64,000 nt of DNA from Burkholderiales bacterium. Lineage in GTDB: Bacteria; Pseudomonadota; Gammaproteobacteria; Burkholderiales; Casimicrobiaceae. This document shows positions 18,842 to 27,226 of this stretch, piece by piece; positions within the stretch are counted from its first letter, which is position 1; each line of letters starts with the position of its first letter. The notes under the pieces were generated by a model. That model ran no database searches. It had not been told where the DNA came from and worked only from the letters and a program-made list of their open reading frames with translations. The stretch is from contig JAICKU010000011.1 of NCBI GenBank assembly GCA_025927765.1, positions 1 through 64,000 of the forward strand. The letters are read 5' to 3'. The position numbers and the translations under genes are program-made.

Positions 18842-19891
18842 TCATTCCGGCTTGAGCTCGTGGATGTTGCGTAGATCGCGTGCGGGCAGGAACTCGCGCG
18901 TGAACACGTCCTGCCCCGCGGGCGTGCGCTTCAAATCGTAGGCCTCGACGACGATGCCGATGCCCTTCTTCAAGTGCGCGTCGTCGACGTCGCCGATGCC
19001 GATGCGCTGCGATTCGGGCGAGAACATCTCGACGTTCACCGTGGCGATCAGGTTCTCGAGCTCGATCTTGCGGTCGAGCAGCGGCTGGCGCTTGAGCGCC
19101 GCGTCCACCCCCATGCCGGGATTGGCGAGCACGTCCTGAAAGCCCTTCGCGATCGCCCGAACGAACCCCCTGACCGCCTCGGGATGCTGCTGGATGAATT
19201 CGCGCGACACGATGATCGCGTTGCTGTAGAGGTCGAGTCCGTAGTTGCTGTACTTCATGATGTTCACGTGCTCGCCCGGGTTCGGGTAGATCTTGCGGAG
19301 GCTGAACCAGACGGTATTGATGTAGCCCGACACCGCGTCGACTTCCCCACGCACGAGCATCTGCTCACGCAGGCTCGGCTGCATATGCTTCCACTTCACC
19401 TTGCTCGCGTCGATGCCGGCGGCCTTCGCAAACGCCGGGAAGAGCTTGAACGGCGCGTCGTCCACCGGTGCGCCGAGCGTCTTGCCTTCGAGCTGCTTGG
19501 GCGACGTGATGTTCTTGTCCTTCATCGAGTAGATCGAGTAAGGCGAATTGCCGTACAGCATGAAAACCGCCTTCGGCGAGTCGTCCGGATGCTGAGCCGC
19601 GAAGACCGTCAGCGCGCTCATGTCGCCGAACCCGATGTCGTACGCCTTGCTCGCGACGCGCGTCACGGCGGCACCGGATCCTTCGCCCTGGTCCATCTGG
19701 ACATCGAGGCCCTCGGCCTTGAAGTAGCCCTTGTCCTGCGCGACGAAGAACCACGCCTGCGGGCCCTGGTACTTCCAGTTCAGCACGAAGCGGATCTTGA
19801 CCGGCTCCGCGCCGTACGCGGTGCAGGCGACCGACATCACGGCCAACGTCGCCGCGATGGTACGTAGAAAGGCGCGTATTGACATGGTCAT
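18842..19891 (-). CDS. ABC transporter substrate-binding protein (NMT1/THI5-like)
   Basis: A 349-residue periplasmic protein with a cleavable signal (FLRTIAATLAVMSVACTAYGA) followed by the NMT1/THI5-like pattern IRFVLNWKYQGPQAWFFVA, DQGEGSGAAVTRVASKAYDIGFGD. This family (SsuA, ThiY, RutR-less pyrimidine importers) often binds pyrimidine-like or aromatic small molecules. It is paralogous to the orphan binding protein at 36386 in the same island. It leads directly into the ATPase and permease genes. A sequence AAGGAGGAGGATGAC precedes the start on the coding strand, a strong ribosome site. Confidence 0.9.
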   Translation of the reverse strand: MTMSIRAFLRTIAATLAVMSVACTAYGAEPVKIRFVLNWKYQGPQAWFFVAQDKGYFKAEGLDVQMDQGEGSGAAVTRVASKAYDIGFGDMSALTVFAAQHPDDSPKAVFMLYGNSPYSIYSMKDKNITSPKQLEGKTLGAPVDDAPFKLFPAFAKAAGIDASKVKWKHMQPSLREQMLVRGEVDAVSGYINTVWFSLRKIYPNPGEHVNIMKYSNYGLDLYSNAIIVSREFIQQHPEAVRGFVRAIAKGFQDVLANPGMGVDAALKRQPLLDRKIELENLIATVNVEMFSPESQRIGIGDVDDAHLKKGIGIVVEAYDLKRTPAGQDVFTREFLPARDLRNIHELKPE

Positions 19892-19928
19892 CCTCCTCCT
19901 TCGGTTGGCGACTTCGTACGGGGTACGA

Positions 19929-20495
19929 TCACATCCACTTCGATGCAGTCACGGGCGCGAACGCCTCGAACGCATCGAGCAGCCGGTCGGGATCGGTGTC
20001 GGCGACGATCATCGACCGATGCTGCGGCGGCAAAAAGCCTTCGGCGATCATCGTGTCGATGAAGCCGAGGAGCCCGCCGAAAAAACCGTCGACGTTGAGC
20101 AGTCCTAGCGGCTTCTCGTGACCGTCGAACTGCGCATCGACCCACATCTCGAAAAGCTCCTCGAGCGTGCCGAGGCCGCCTGGCATCGCAATGAACGCGT
20201 CGGCGAGCTCCGCCATCCGGCGCTTGCGCAGCGACCGCGTGTCGACGACGTCCGCACGTGTCAGTTGCGCGTACCGCTGGCCCTTGTCGACGAGCGAACG
20301 CGGGATGACGCCATGAACGACACCACCGCCTTCGACGACCGCATCGGCGACGATTTTCATCAGGCCCTTGCCGGTGCCGCCGAAAACGAGGTCGATCCCG
20401 CGCGCCGCGAGCGCGCGGCCGAGCGAGCGCGCGCCCTCGCCGTAGCGCGGCGAGCGGCCCTGGTTCGATCCGCAGAAGACGGCGATCCGGTTCAT
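19929..20495 (-). CDS. LOG family protein (TIGR00730), nucleotide phosphoribohydrolase type
   Basis: A 188-residue LOG-family Rossmann protein. It has the nucleotide motif AVFCGSNQGRSPRYGEGARSL at the N-terminus, VFGGTGKGLMKIVADAV and the catalytic PGGLGTLEELFEMW (PGGxGTxxE). Family members hydrolyse nucleoside 5'-monophosphates to free base and ribose 5-phosphate (cytokinin activation in plants; nucleotide turnover in bacteria). In this operon, beside the ring-opening amidohydrolase, a role in releasing a base from a nucleotide is plausible, but the family is also widespread as a housekeeping enzyme. Confidence 0.88.
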   Translation of the reverse strand: MNRIAVFCGSNQGRSPRYGEGARSLGRALAARGIDLVFGGTGKGLMKIVADAVVEGGGVVHGVIPRSLVDKGQRYAQLTRADVVDTRSLRKRRMAELADAFIAMPGGLGTLEELFEMWVDAQFDGHEKPLGLLNVDGFFGGLLGFIDTMIAEGFLPPQHRSMIVADTDPDRLLDAFEAFAPVTASKWM

Positions 20496-20562
20496 CGGTG
20501 CCTTGCGAACGCTCTGCGAGGCAAGCGTGGGGTCGTGATCCGATGTCGCGAGGCGGACGCCG

Positions 20563-20985
20563 TCAGCCGAACGTCACGGTGCCCTCGATCGCGGCGAGGC
20601 CGGCCTTCGCCACTTCGAGATCTTCCTCGCCGGTTTGCGAGCCCACGCCGATGCCGCCGATTGTCATCCCGTCGACGATGATCGGCAAACCGCCCTTCAG
20701 GTTCACGAGTTGCCCGGAGGTCGCGTGCGCGAGTCGAAATTCGAGCTCGCCCTGGATGCCGCCGGTGGGCGCGCGGCTCGAAGCGGCCGTCGAGGCCTTG
20801 CGAATCGCCGATTCGATGCTGAGCCGCTTGCCGCCGTCCATGCGGGTGAACGCGAGAAGATGACCGCCCTCGTCGACGACGGCGATGCATTGCGGCTTTT
20901 TCATCTCGACAGCCTTGCGAACGGCCGCCTCGATGATCTTCATGGCGCCCGCCTGCGTGAGGCGAAGATGTTGTTCGACGTGCAT
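20563..20985 (-). CDS. heme-binding protein-like (GlcG/HbpS family)
   Basis: A 140-residue GlcG/HbpS-fold protein. Visible family features are the N-terminal helix LTQAGAMKIIEAAVRKAVEM, CIAVVDEGGHLLAFTRMDGG and the Gly-rich GGLPIIVDGMTIGGIGVGS. I chose the ATG at 20985, preceded by GAGGAGACCGATCG, over the ATG at 21009. Members are often encoded in catabolic operons (glycolate, diols) and some bind haem, but the biochemical role is generally unclear. It lies 26 bp after the ring-opening amidohydrolase gene, in the same operon. Confidence 0.85.
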   Translation of the reverse strand: MHVEQHLRLTQAGAMKIIEAAVRKAVEMKKPQCIAVVDEGGHLLAFTRMDGGKRLSIESAIRKASTAASSRAPTGGIQGELEFRLAHATSGQLVNLKGGLPIIVDGMTIGGIGVGSQTGEEDLEVAKAGLAAIEGTVTFG

Positions 20986-21011
20986 CGATCGGTCTCCTCG
21001 CGCGCTCATGT

Positions 21012-22118
21012 TCACGCTTCGGCGATGACGCAGATCAGGTTCGCGCCGGGCGGCCCCTGATGCTCGGCACCGGCCGACGCGAGGAACATCGTGTCGCCGA
21101 CGATGGTCGCGACGGCCGCATGCGCCACCGCTTTGGCCTGAATGCCGGAGAAGGGGGCGAGGAAGTCGGAGTGCAGCACGTGCCTGCGCCCGCGCACGCT
21201 CGTCACGTAATCGGCGCCCGCATTCACGAGCACGGCCGCGATGCGCGGGCGATCGCGCTCGCTCACCGTGCCGTCCTGCAGCTCGAGTCCCGCGCGCGCG
21301 AACGCCTCGCGTGCGCCGCGAATGTCGAGCTGATCCTGCATCACGCCATGCGCTGCGACGAGCTTGCCCGGCGCACCCTCGACGTTGCCGATGACGAGCA
21401 CGCGGCACGCGACCTGCTCGCCGCCCGCCGACGTCGACGCGACCGACGAATACACGGATTTGTCGACGTTGATCATCGCGTCGGAAAGCCGCTCGCGCGC
21501 GACTTCGCCGGTGGCCACCGCCACGCCGAGTGCGCACGCGCCCTTCGCGAGCGACGATGCGACGACCGGGTTCGTATTGGCGACCTTGCGCCCGCGCTGC
21601 CCGGCGTCAGCCACGCGCGCGGGCGTCATCGCCGGGCATTTGATCTCCACGCATTCGATTTGCGAGGGATCGCTGATGCCGGCGTCCTTCATCGCGGCGC
21701 GCACCGCGTCCGCGACGAGGTCGACCTGCACCATCGTGCCGTATTCCTCGGGCAGCAGCTGTCGGCTGCTCGCAACGCCGAGCGCGAGGCGTTTCTGCGT
21801 GCCGCCCGCCGCAGCGGGCTTGCGGATGAACAGGATGATGTGGGGGCACATGATGCCGCCCACGCCGCCAATCATCATCATCGGGATCCGTTCGAACACC
21901 TCCCGCCGGGAGATGCCGAGCCGCTCGGAGAGCAGGACTTCCATCGCGAGCGTCGCGTAGCCGCGCGCGTACGGATCGCCTTCGGTCTGCTCCATGATGG
22001 CGACGACATGCTTCGGATCGATTTCCTTGCGGTCGAACAGCGCGGCCACGCCCGAGACGTCGCCCGGCCCGCTCATCGGCACGCGCACCACTACCGCTTC
22101 GAATCCCTCACTCGACAC
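21012..22118 (-). CDS. ring-opening amidohydrolase (cyanuric acid hydrolase/barbiturase family), divergent
   Basis: A 368-residue protein of the AtzD/barbiturase family, enzymes that open cyanuric acid or barbituric acid rings with a Ser-Lys dyad on a pseudo-threefold fold. The middle site is intact: Lys in CVEIKCPAMTPARV and Ser in SSVASTSAGGEQ, the dyad regarded as catalytic. The other sites have decayed: the first Lys (GKTEGNG in AtzD) is Gln in IMEQTEGD and its Ser (SGGTEGVLSPH) is Ile in IGGVGGIMCPH; the third Lys (AKAEA) is Asn in VNAGAD, while SAGAEHQGPPGA keeps its Ser. This suggests a less symmetrical substrate. GTG start, GAGGAG five bases upstream. It is the first gene of an operon driven by a clear promoter at 22148-22176. 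Confidence 0.88.
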   Translation of the reverse strand: MSSEGFEAVVVRVPMSGPGDVSGVAALFDRKEIDPKHVVAIMEQTEGDPYARGYATLAMEVLLSERLGISRREVFERIPMMMIGGVGGIMCPHIILFIRKPAAAGGTQKRLALGVASSRQLLPEEYGTMVQVDLVADAVRAAMKDAGISDPSQIECVEIKCPAMTPARVADAGQRGRKVANTNPVVASSLAKGACALGVAVATGEVARERLSDAMINVDKSVYSSVASTSAGGEQVACRVLVIGNVEGAPGKLVAAHGVMQDQLDIRGAREAFARAGLELQDGTVSERDRPRIAAVLVNAGADYVTSVRGRRHVLHSDFLAPFSGIQAKAVAHAAVATIVGDTMFLASAGAEHQGPPGANLICVIAEA

Positions 22119-22147
22119 GTCAACTCCTCGACGATTCGGCGGGGATC

Positions 22148-22189
22148 AGTAAAACGACTATCGCTCCTGATGTCAAGTTATTTCGAAAT
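22148..22189 (-). promoter_or_regulatory. promoter with upstream ATTTCGAAAT palindrome (ring-opening amidohydrolase operon)
   Basis: On the minus strand a perfect -35 TTGACA (22176-22171), a 17-bp spacer and TTTACT (22153-22148) as -10 predict a start near 22141, about 23 nt before the GTG of the amidohydrolase. Three bases upstream of the -35 lies the palindrome ATTTCGAAAT (22180-22189) in the context GGAATTTCGAAATA. The same geometry recurs at 28853-28894. The palindrome centre is near -44, a position that fits an activator or a repressor site. Confidence 0.75.
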
Positions 22190-22321
22190 TCCGGATAACG
22201 TAATATGAAGCCCCGGATGGCCAACATGAGCGGAGGTGCCGGCCGCGCGATGACGACGCGCGAAGATGCGTCGAAACGCTCGAAACCGACGCGTCGCGAG
22301 ACGACGCCGAACGCGAAAGCG

Positions 22322-22786
22322 TCAGCCCCGCTTGTGCCGCCAGCACTCGAACGGCGCCTCGCCGTCGACGTGCATCGGCACGTGCTCGATCCGGATCGAT
22401 TGCCGCGACACGGGCTTGGCCATTTCCGCGTAGATCGCAGCCGTCGACAGCCCGTATTGCTCGGCGTCCTCGTTCGAGTACGCGTAGTAGACCTCCGAGA
22501 TGCCGGTCAGGTGGATCGCCGACAGGCACATGGGACAGGGGTGAGCGCTGGCGTACATCACGCACCGCTCGAGGCGCGGGCTCTTCAGCCGGACCGCGGC
22601 GGCGCGGATCGACTGCATTTCCGCGTGCGTCGAGGGGTCGTGGGTGGCGAGCACTTCGTTGACGCCCGTCGCCAGCACCTCGTCGTCCCTGACGAGGACG
22701 GCGCCGAACGGGCGCCCGCCGCGTTCGAGCACGTTCTCCCGTGCGAGGCGGATGGCGGTCGCAAGATGATCGCGGTTCATGATCAT
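22322..22786 (-). CDS. nucleoside/nucleobase deaminase (GuaD-like, CDA fold)
   Basis: A 154-residue cytidine-deaminase-fold enzyme most like small bacterial guanine deaminases. The zinc site is complete: STHAEMQSI (HAE: one ligand plus the catalytic Glu) and AHPCPMC (two Cys ligands); the usual CEPCPMC has Ala-His in place of Cys-Glu. The C-terminal FECWRHKRG is longer than the FxAW tail of GuaD. It would deaminate a purine, pyrimidine or triazine amino group; related GuaD-type enzymes have been shown to accept ammeline. It is the last gene of the minus-strand import/deamination operon. Confidence 0.85.
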   Translation of the reverse strand: MIMNRDHLATAIRLARENVLERGGRPFGAVLVRDDEVLATGVNEVLATHDPSTHAEMQSIRAAAVRLKSPRLERCVMYASAHPCPMCLSAIHLTGISEVYYAYSNEDAEQYGLSTAAIYAEMAKPVSRQSIRIEHVPMHVDGEAPFECWRHKRG

Positions 22787-22815
22787 GGTTGTGCTTCCCT
22801 TTTGCGCTTAGAAAT

Positions 22816-24033
22816 TCAGTGGCCGACGTATTTTCCGTCGCGCGCGACGAGCTTTCCGGCCTTGAACACGTGGCTTCGCGCCGGACGGGCGACGACCGCC
22901 TCTGCGACGTTGCGTGCAGGAACGACGATCAGGTCCGCCGGTGCCCCCGCGTGCACGCCGTAGTCGTCGACACGCAGCGCGCGCGCCGCGCTGTGCGTCG
23001 CGAGATCGAGCGCGACGGCGAGTTCCTCGTCGGTGAGGAAGCCCGAGCCGTAGGCGATCAGCATCGCGCGCTCGAGCATGTCGGCGTCGCCGTAGGGCCA
23101 CCAGGCGTCGCGGATGTTGTCGTTGCCCGCGATGACGGTCACCCCCGCCTCGCGTAGCTGCATGACCGACGGATAGGCGTGGTTGCCTGGCGCGTTGGTG
23201 AGAATCGACACGCCGGCGTCGGCGAGCTTCTCCGCGGTGCGTTGAGCATCTGCCTCGGGCACCATGCCGAGCGCGTACGCATGGCTCACGTTGACGCTGC
23301 CCGCCATGCCGACGGCCTTGGTGCGCCGTGCGATCTCGTCGAGTTCGGCCAGCCCTTCGCCCGCGGCATCGTGCAGGTGGATGTCGATGCCTGCGGCGTG
23401 GCGCTGCGCGAGTCCGAACACGGCGTCGAGCTGGCCGTCGACGTCGTGATCGACGCCCGACGGGTCGAGCCCACCCACGAGGTCCGCGCCTTCACGCAGC
23501 GCCGCATCCATCAGCTCGAGCGTCCCGGGGCACGACACGAGGCCGCGCTGCGGGAACGCCACGATCTCGATCGATGCCGCGTGCTTGTAGCGTTCGCGCG
23601 CAGCCAGCACGGCGTGCAGGCTCTTCAAGCCGGTGACGGGATCGATGTCGACATGCGAGCGCATCCGGGTCGTGCCATGCGCAACCGCGAGTTCGATCAG
23701 GGCGGCGGCGCGCTGCTCGACGGGCGCCGCGCGACCGAGGATTTCCGCTTCGATGGCGACGCGCTCCATCACGCTGAATGTCGCGCTCGTGCCGCGGCGG
23801 TGCGATTGCCACGCATCGCCGACCAGCGACTTGTCGAGATGCACGTGCGCGTCGATCAGCCCGGGCAGCACCAGCGACCCGCCGAGCGACATCGCGTCGC
23901 CCCCAGCGGGAAGCGCAGCGTCGATCGCCGCGATGCGGCCCGCGGTGATGCCGATCGAGACCGTGCTGCCGTCCGCGAGCAGCGCATCCGCCAGCACGGT
24001 ATCGAAGCGGTGACCCGCCTTCGCGTTCATCAC
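22816..24033 (-). CDS. amidohydrolase of the cytosine deaminase (CodA/AtzC) type
   Basis: A 405-residue metal-dependent hydrolase of the cytosine deaminase-like group. Metal-site residues are visible: HVHLDK (HxH after beta-1, about 63), IDIHLHDAAGEG (about 218), VSHAYALG (about 253) and GNDNIRDAWWPYGD (catalytic Asp, about 303). The HVHLDK and GNDNIRD motifs match CodA and AtzC (N-isopropylammelide hydrolase) rather than dihydroorotase-type enzymes. It probably hydrolyses an exocyclic amine from a pyrimidine or triazine ring. No signal peptide, so it is cytoplasmic. It sits between the BMP transporter genes and the GuaD-like gene in one operon. Confidence 0.87.
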   Translation of the reverse strand: MMNAKAGHRFDTVLADALLADGSTVSIGITAGRIAAIDAALPAGGDAMSLGGSLVLPGLIDAHVHLDKSLVGDAWQSHRRGTSATFSVMERVAIEAEILGRAAPVEQRAAALIELAVAHGTTRMRSHVDIDPVTGLKSLHAVLAARERYKHAASIEIVAFPQRGLVSCPGTLELMDAALREGADLVGGLDPSGVDHDVDGQLDAVFGLAQRHAAGIDIHLHDAAGEGLAELDEIARRTKAVGMAGSVNVSHAYALGMVPEADAQRTAEKLADAGVSILTNAPGNHAYPSVMQLREAGVTVIAGNDNIRDAWWPYGDADMLERAMLIAYGSGFLTDEELAVALDLATHSAARALRVDDYGVHAGAPADLIVVPARNVAEAVVARPARSHVFKAGKLVARDGKYVGH

Positions 24034-24035
24034 GC

Positions 24036-25136
24036 CTACGACTTAGGAAAGGGTCCGTTGATGCCTTCGACGAGCCAGTTGATGCTGCGGATTTCCTTGT
24101 CAGACAGCGAGCCGCCGGCGGCCACGCGCTGCTTGCCGTCGCGATCCTTGAGCGGGCCGGCGAACACCTTGAGCTTGCCGCTGACGATGTCCTTTTCGCG
24201 CTGCTTGGCGTCCGCGACCACCTCGGCGGGTATCGCGGCGTTGTAGGGGACCATTGCGCAGAATCCACCCTCGCCGAGGCCTCGAAAGCGGTCTTGCGCC
24301 TTCCACGTTCCGGCCAGGGCGTCGCGTGCGGAGTCGATGTACGCGCTGCGCCAATCGAAGATGTCGCCGGTCAGCTGCTTCTTCGGCACGAACTTGGAAA
24401 AGTCGCTGCAGTTGGCGATCGACCACGCGCCACGCTCTTCCGCGGCAACGCCCTGCACCGGCGTGTTCGGGCTGCCCGCAAGCACGTCGGCGCCCTGCGA
24501 AATCAGCGCGTTCACCGCATCCTTCTCCTTTGCGGGGTCGTTCCAGGTATTGATCCAGACGACGTTGCACACCGCCTTCGGATTGACGCTCCGCGCGCCG
24601 AGCATGAAGCCGTTCATTCGCCACACGGTCTGCGGGATGGGAAATGCGCCGACCCAGCCGAGCGTGTTGCTCCTGGTCATCCGGCCGGCGATGACGCCGG
24701 CGACATAGCTCGCCTCGTAGTTGCGCGCTTCGAACGCGCCCATGTTCTTCAGCGTCGTGACCGACGCGCAGCAATCGAAATGGGTGTTGGGTGCGGTGCG
24801 GGCGACCTTCAGCATCGGAGCCATGTGCGAGAACGTGGTTCCGAAGATCAGCTTGTTGCCCTGCGACGCGAGCTCGCGGAACACGCGCTCGGAGTCCTGC
24901 GCCTGCTGCACGTCGGCGACGACCGTCACCTTGACCTTGCCGGGAAATGCGGCCTCCATCGCCTTCCATCCCAACGCGTGCTGCGTTTCCCAGCCGACTT
25001 CGCCGATCGGATATTGATGCACGACGCCCACGTTGAGGACGTCCTGCGCGAACGCATCGAGCGCGCGAGCGCCGAGTGCCGCGATGCCAAGCGACGAAGA
25101 GGCCTTCAGGAAATCACGTCTGTTCACGATACGCAT
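24036..25136 (-). CDS. BMP-family ABC transporter substrate-binding protein
   Basis: A 366-residue periplasmic binding protein of the BMP/PnrA family, which binds nucleosides or nucleobases. Mature-domain signatures include NVGVVHQYPIGEVGWETQHALG and the DVLAGSPNTPVQGVA region. Export is by a Tat-type signal: NRRDFLKASSSLGIAALGARALDAFAQD, with twin arginine and an AFA cleavage site. A lipobox, usual in Firmicute members, is absent. Its stop lies 2 bp from the CodA-like gene, linking uptake with deamination. Confidence 0.9.
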   Translation of the reverse strand: MRIVNRRDFLKASSSLGIAALGARALDAFAQDVLNVGVVHQYPIGEVGWETQHALGWKAMEAAFPGKVKVTVVADVQQAQDSERVFRELASQGNKLIFGTTFSHMAPMLKVARTAPNTHFDCCASVTTLKNMGAFEARNYEASYVAGVIAGRMTRSNTLGWVGAFPIPQTVWRMNGFMLGARSVNPKAVCNVVWINTWNDPAKEKDAVNALISQGADVLAGSPNTPVQGVAAEERGAWSIANCSDFSKFVPKKQLTGDIFDWRSAYIDSARDALAGTWKAQDRFRGLGEGGFCAMVPYNAAIPAEVVADAKQREKDIVSGKLKVFAGPLKDRDGKQRVAAGGSLSDKEIRSINWLVEGINGPFPKS

Positions 25137-25214
25137 GGCTTTCTCCTGCTCTGGGTCATGGTTGCCGATGTCGTTGGCAACGTCGCAACGACGCTCGCCG
25201 CGGACTCGCTTGTT

Positions 25215-26138
25215 TCATACGCCCGGGTGGAACGGCTTGCCGAGTGACACGGGGGCATTGAGGCGGATCATGGCCACATCGCGCGAAATCACCACCAGCA
25301 CCACGATCGTGGCAAGGTAAGGAAGCATCGACATGAACTGCGTGGCAAACGCGACGCCCGCACTTTGCGCGAAATACTGCACGATCGTGATGCCGCCGAA
25401 CAGATAGGCCCCGAGCATCACGCGTGCGGGACGCCACGTCGCGAACACCACCAGCGCGAGCGCGATCCATCCGCGGCCCGCGACCATGCCTTCGAGCCAC
25501 AGCGGGGCGTAGACGAGCGAAAGATAGGCGCCGCCGATCCCGGCCATCGCGCCGCCGAACAGCGTCGCCAGATAGCGGATGCGGATGACCGGATAGCCCA
25601 CTGCGTGCGCCGATGCGGGCGATTCGCCGACGGCGCGCAGCACGAGGCCCGCGCGGCTGCGGAACAGGAACCAGCTGACGCCTGCGAACAGCAGCCACGA
25701 CACGTAGACCAGCGGGTGCAGCGAATGCAGCAGCGGGCTCAGCAGCGGAATGTCGATCGGCAGCGAGAGACCGGCGTCCGCGCGGTTCTCGAGCGTCACT
25801 CCCACGAAGCCCTTGCCGATGAACGCGCTGACACCCGCGCCGAAGATCGCGAGCGCGAGACCCGCCGCCACCTGGTTGGCCTGCAGCGTCAAGGTCGCGA
25901 AGGCGAACAGCAGCGCCATCAGCGCGCCCGCGACGCCTGCGACGGCCACGCCGAGCCACAGATCCCCCGTCGAGCGCATCGTGATGAATGCGACGATCGC
26001 ACCGACGAGCATCATGCCTTCGACGCCGAGATTGAGAACCCCGGATTTCTCGGCGACCAGTTCTCCGAGTGCCGCGAAAATCAGCGGCGTGCCGGCGCCG
26101 AGCGTCGCGGCGATGACCGACACGACCATGTCCATCAC
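25215..26138 (-). CDS. nucleoside/nucleobase ABC transporter permease (YufQ/BmpC type)
   Basis: A 307-residue permease with eight or more hydrophobic segments. The start region ATLGAGTPLIFAALGELVAEKSGVLNLGVEGMM is the family signature of the second permease of BMP-type importers. It overlaps the upstream permease gene by 4 bp. The gap of 78 bp to the binding-protein gene contains no obvious terminator. Confidence 0.92.
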   Translation of the reverse strand: MMDMVVSVIAATLGAGTPLIFAALGELVAEKSGVLNLGVEGMMLVGAIVAFITMRSTGDLWLGVAVAGVAGALMALLFAFATLTLQANQVAAGLALAIFGAGVSAFIGKGFVGVTLENRADAGLSLPIDIPLLSPLLHSLHPLVYVSWLLFAGVSWFLFRSRAGLVLRAVGESPASAHAVGYPVIRIRYLATLFGGAMAGIGGAYLSLVYAPLWLEGMVAGRGWIALALVVFATWRPARVMLGAYLFGGITIVQYFAQSAGVAFATQFMSMLPYLATIVVLVVISRDVAMIRLNAPVSLGKPFHPGV

Positions 26139-27226
26139 AGCGCCGCCCTGGGCTGATCGAGCGGGACGGCGCGGATGACCCGCACACGGAAGTTGACCAG
26201 CACGTCGGCGCCGAGCAGGAAGAACAGCAGCGCGCCCTGAAACAGCGCAGCCGCGGCGGCCGGCAATCCCATGCTGATCTGCGCGGAGTCGCCGCCGAGG
26301 TAAAGCAGCGACATCAGCAAGCCGGCGAACACGATGCCCACCGGATCGAGGCGCCCGACGAACGCAACGATGATGGCCGTGAAGCCGTAGCCCGGCGATA
26401 TCGTCGGCAACAATTGCCCGAGCGGCCCCGCGACCTCGCCGACGCCCGCGAGTCCTGCCGCAGCGCCGCCGGCGAGCATGCCGACCCAGACGGTGCGCTT
26501 CTCGCTGAATCCCGCATAGCGCGCCGCGGCGCTCGACAGCCCGACGACGCGCGTCTTGTAACCGAGAAAGCTTTTCTCGAGGAATACCCAGCTCACGACG
26601 ACCGCCGCCAACGTCAACAGCACGCTGGCATTGAGCCGCGTGTTGGCGATCAGGATCGGAAACAGCGCGCCGTCGGCGAAGAGCGCCGATTGCGGTGTGT
26701 TGAACCCCTGGGGATCGCGCCAGGGGCCGAACACCAGCCAGTTGACCAGCAACTGCGCAACGTACGTGAGCATCAGGCTGACGAGGATCTCGTTCGCGTT
26801 GAAGCGCGTGCGCAGGAACGCGGGAATCGCCGCCCAGGCCATGCCGCCGAGGATGCCGGCGACGATCATCGCGGCGAGCAGCAGCGGACTGTCGGCGAAC
26901 GCGGGATCGAGCGCCACCCAGCCGGCTGCGATGGCACCGAGGGTCAGCTGTCCCTCGGCGCCGATGTTCCAGATGTTGCTGCGAAATCCCACCGCCAGCC
27001 CGAGCGCGATCAGCACCAGCGGCGACGCCTTGAGGAACAGCTCGGCCAGGCCGCCGACGCTGTTGATCGGCGCGATGAAAAACGCGTAGAAGGCCGCGGG
27101 CGGATTCTTGCCGAGCGCGGCGAACAGGATGAATCCCATCACGAGCGTCAGGGCCGCGGCAATGAGCGGTGATGCATAGCGCATCGCGCGCGATTGCAGC
27201 GCGCGGGGCTCCAGTCTAAGTTGCAT
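26135..27226 (-). CDS. nucleoside/nucleobase ABC transporter permease (YufP/BmpB type)
   Basis: A 363-residue polytopic permease, the longer partner of the pair, with the typical GFRSNIWNIGAEGQLTLGAIAAGW motif (about 80-103) and SPGYGFTAIIVAFVGRLDPVG (about 287-307). It overlaps the ATPase gene by 11 bp upstream and the second permease by 4 bp downstream, so the whole import operon is tightly coupled. Confidence 0.92.
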   Translation of the reverse strand: MQLRLEPRALQSRAMRYASPLIAAALTLVMGFILFAALGKNPPAAFYAFFIAPINSVGGLAELFLKASPLVLIALGLAVGFRSNIWNIGAEGQLTLGAIAAGWVALDPAFADSPLLLAAMIVAGILGGMAWAAIPAFLRTRFNANEILVSLMLTYVAQLLVNWLVFGPWRDPQGFNTPQSALFADGALFPILIANTRLNASVLLTLAAVVVSWVFLEKSFLGYKTRVVGLSSAAARYAGFSEKRTVWVGMLAGGAAAGLAGVGEVAGPLGQLLPTISPGYGFTAIIVAFVGRLDPVGIVFAGLLMSLLYLGGDSAQISMGLPAAAAALFQGALLFFLLGADVLVNFRVRVIRAVPLDQPRAAL

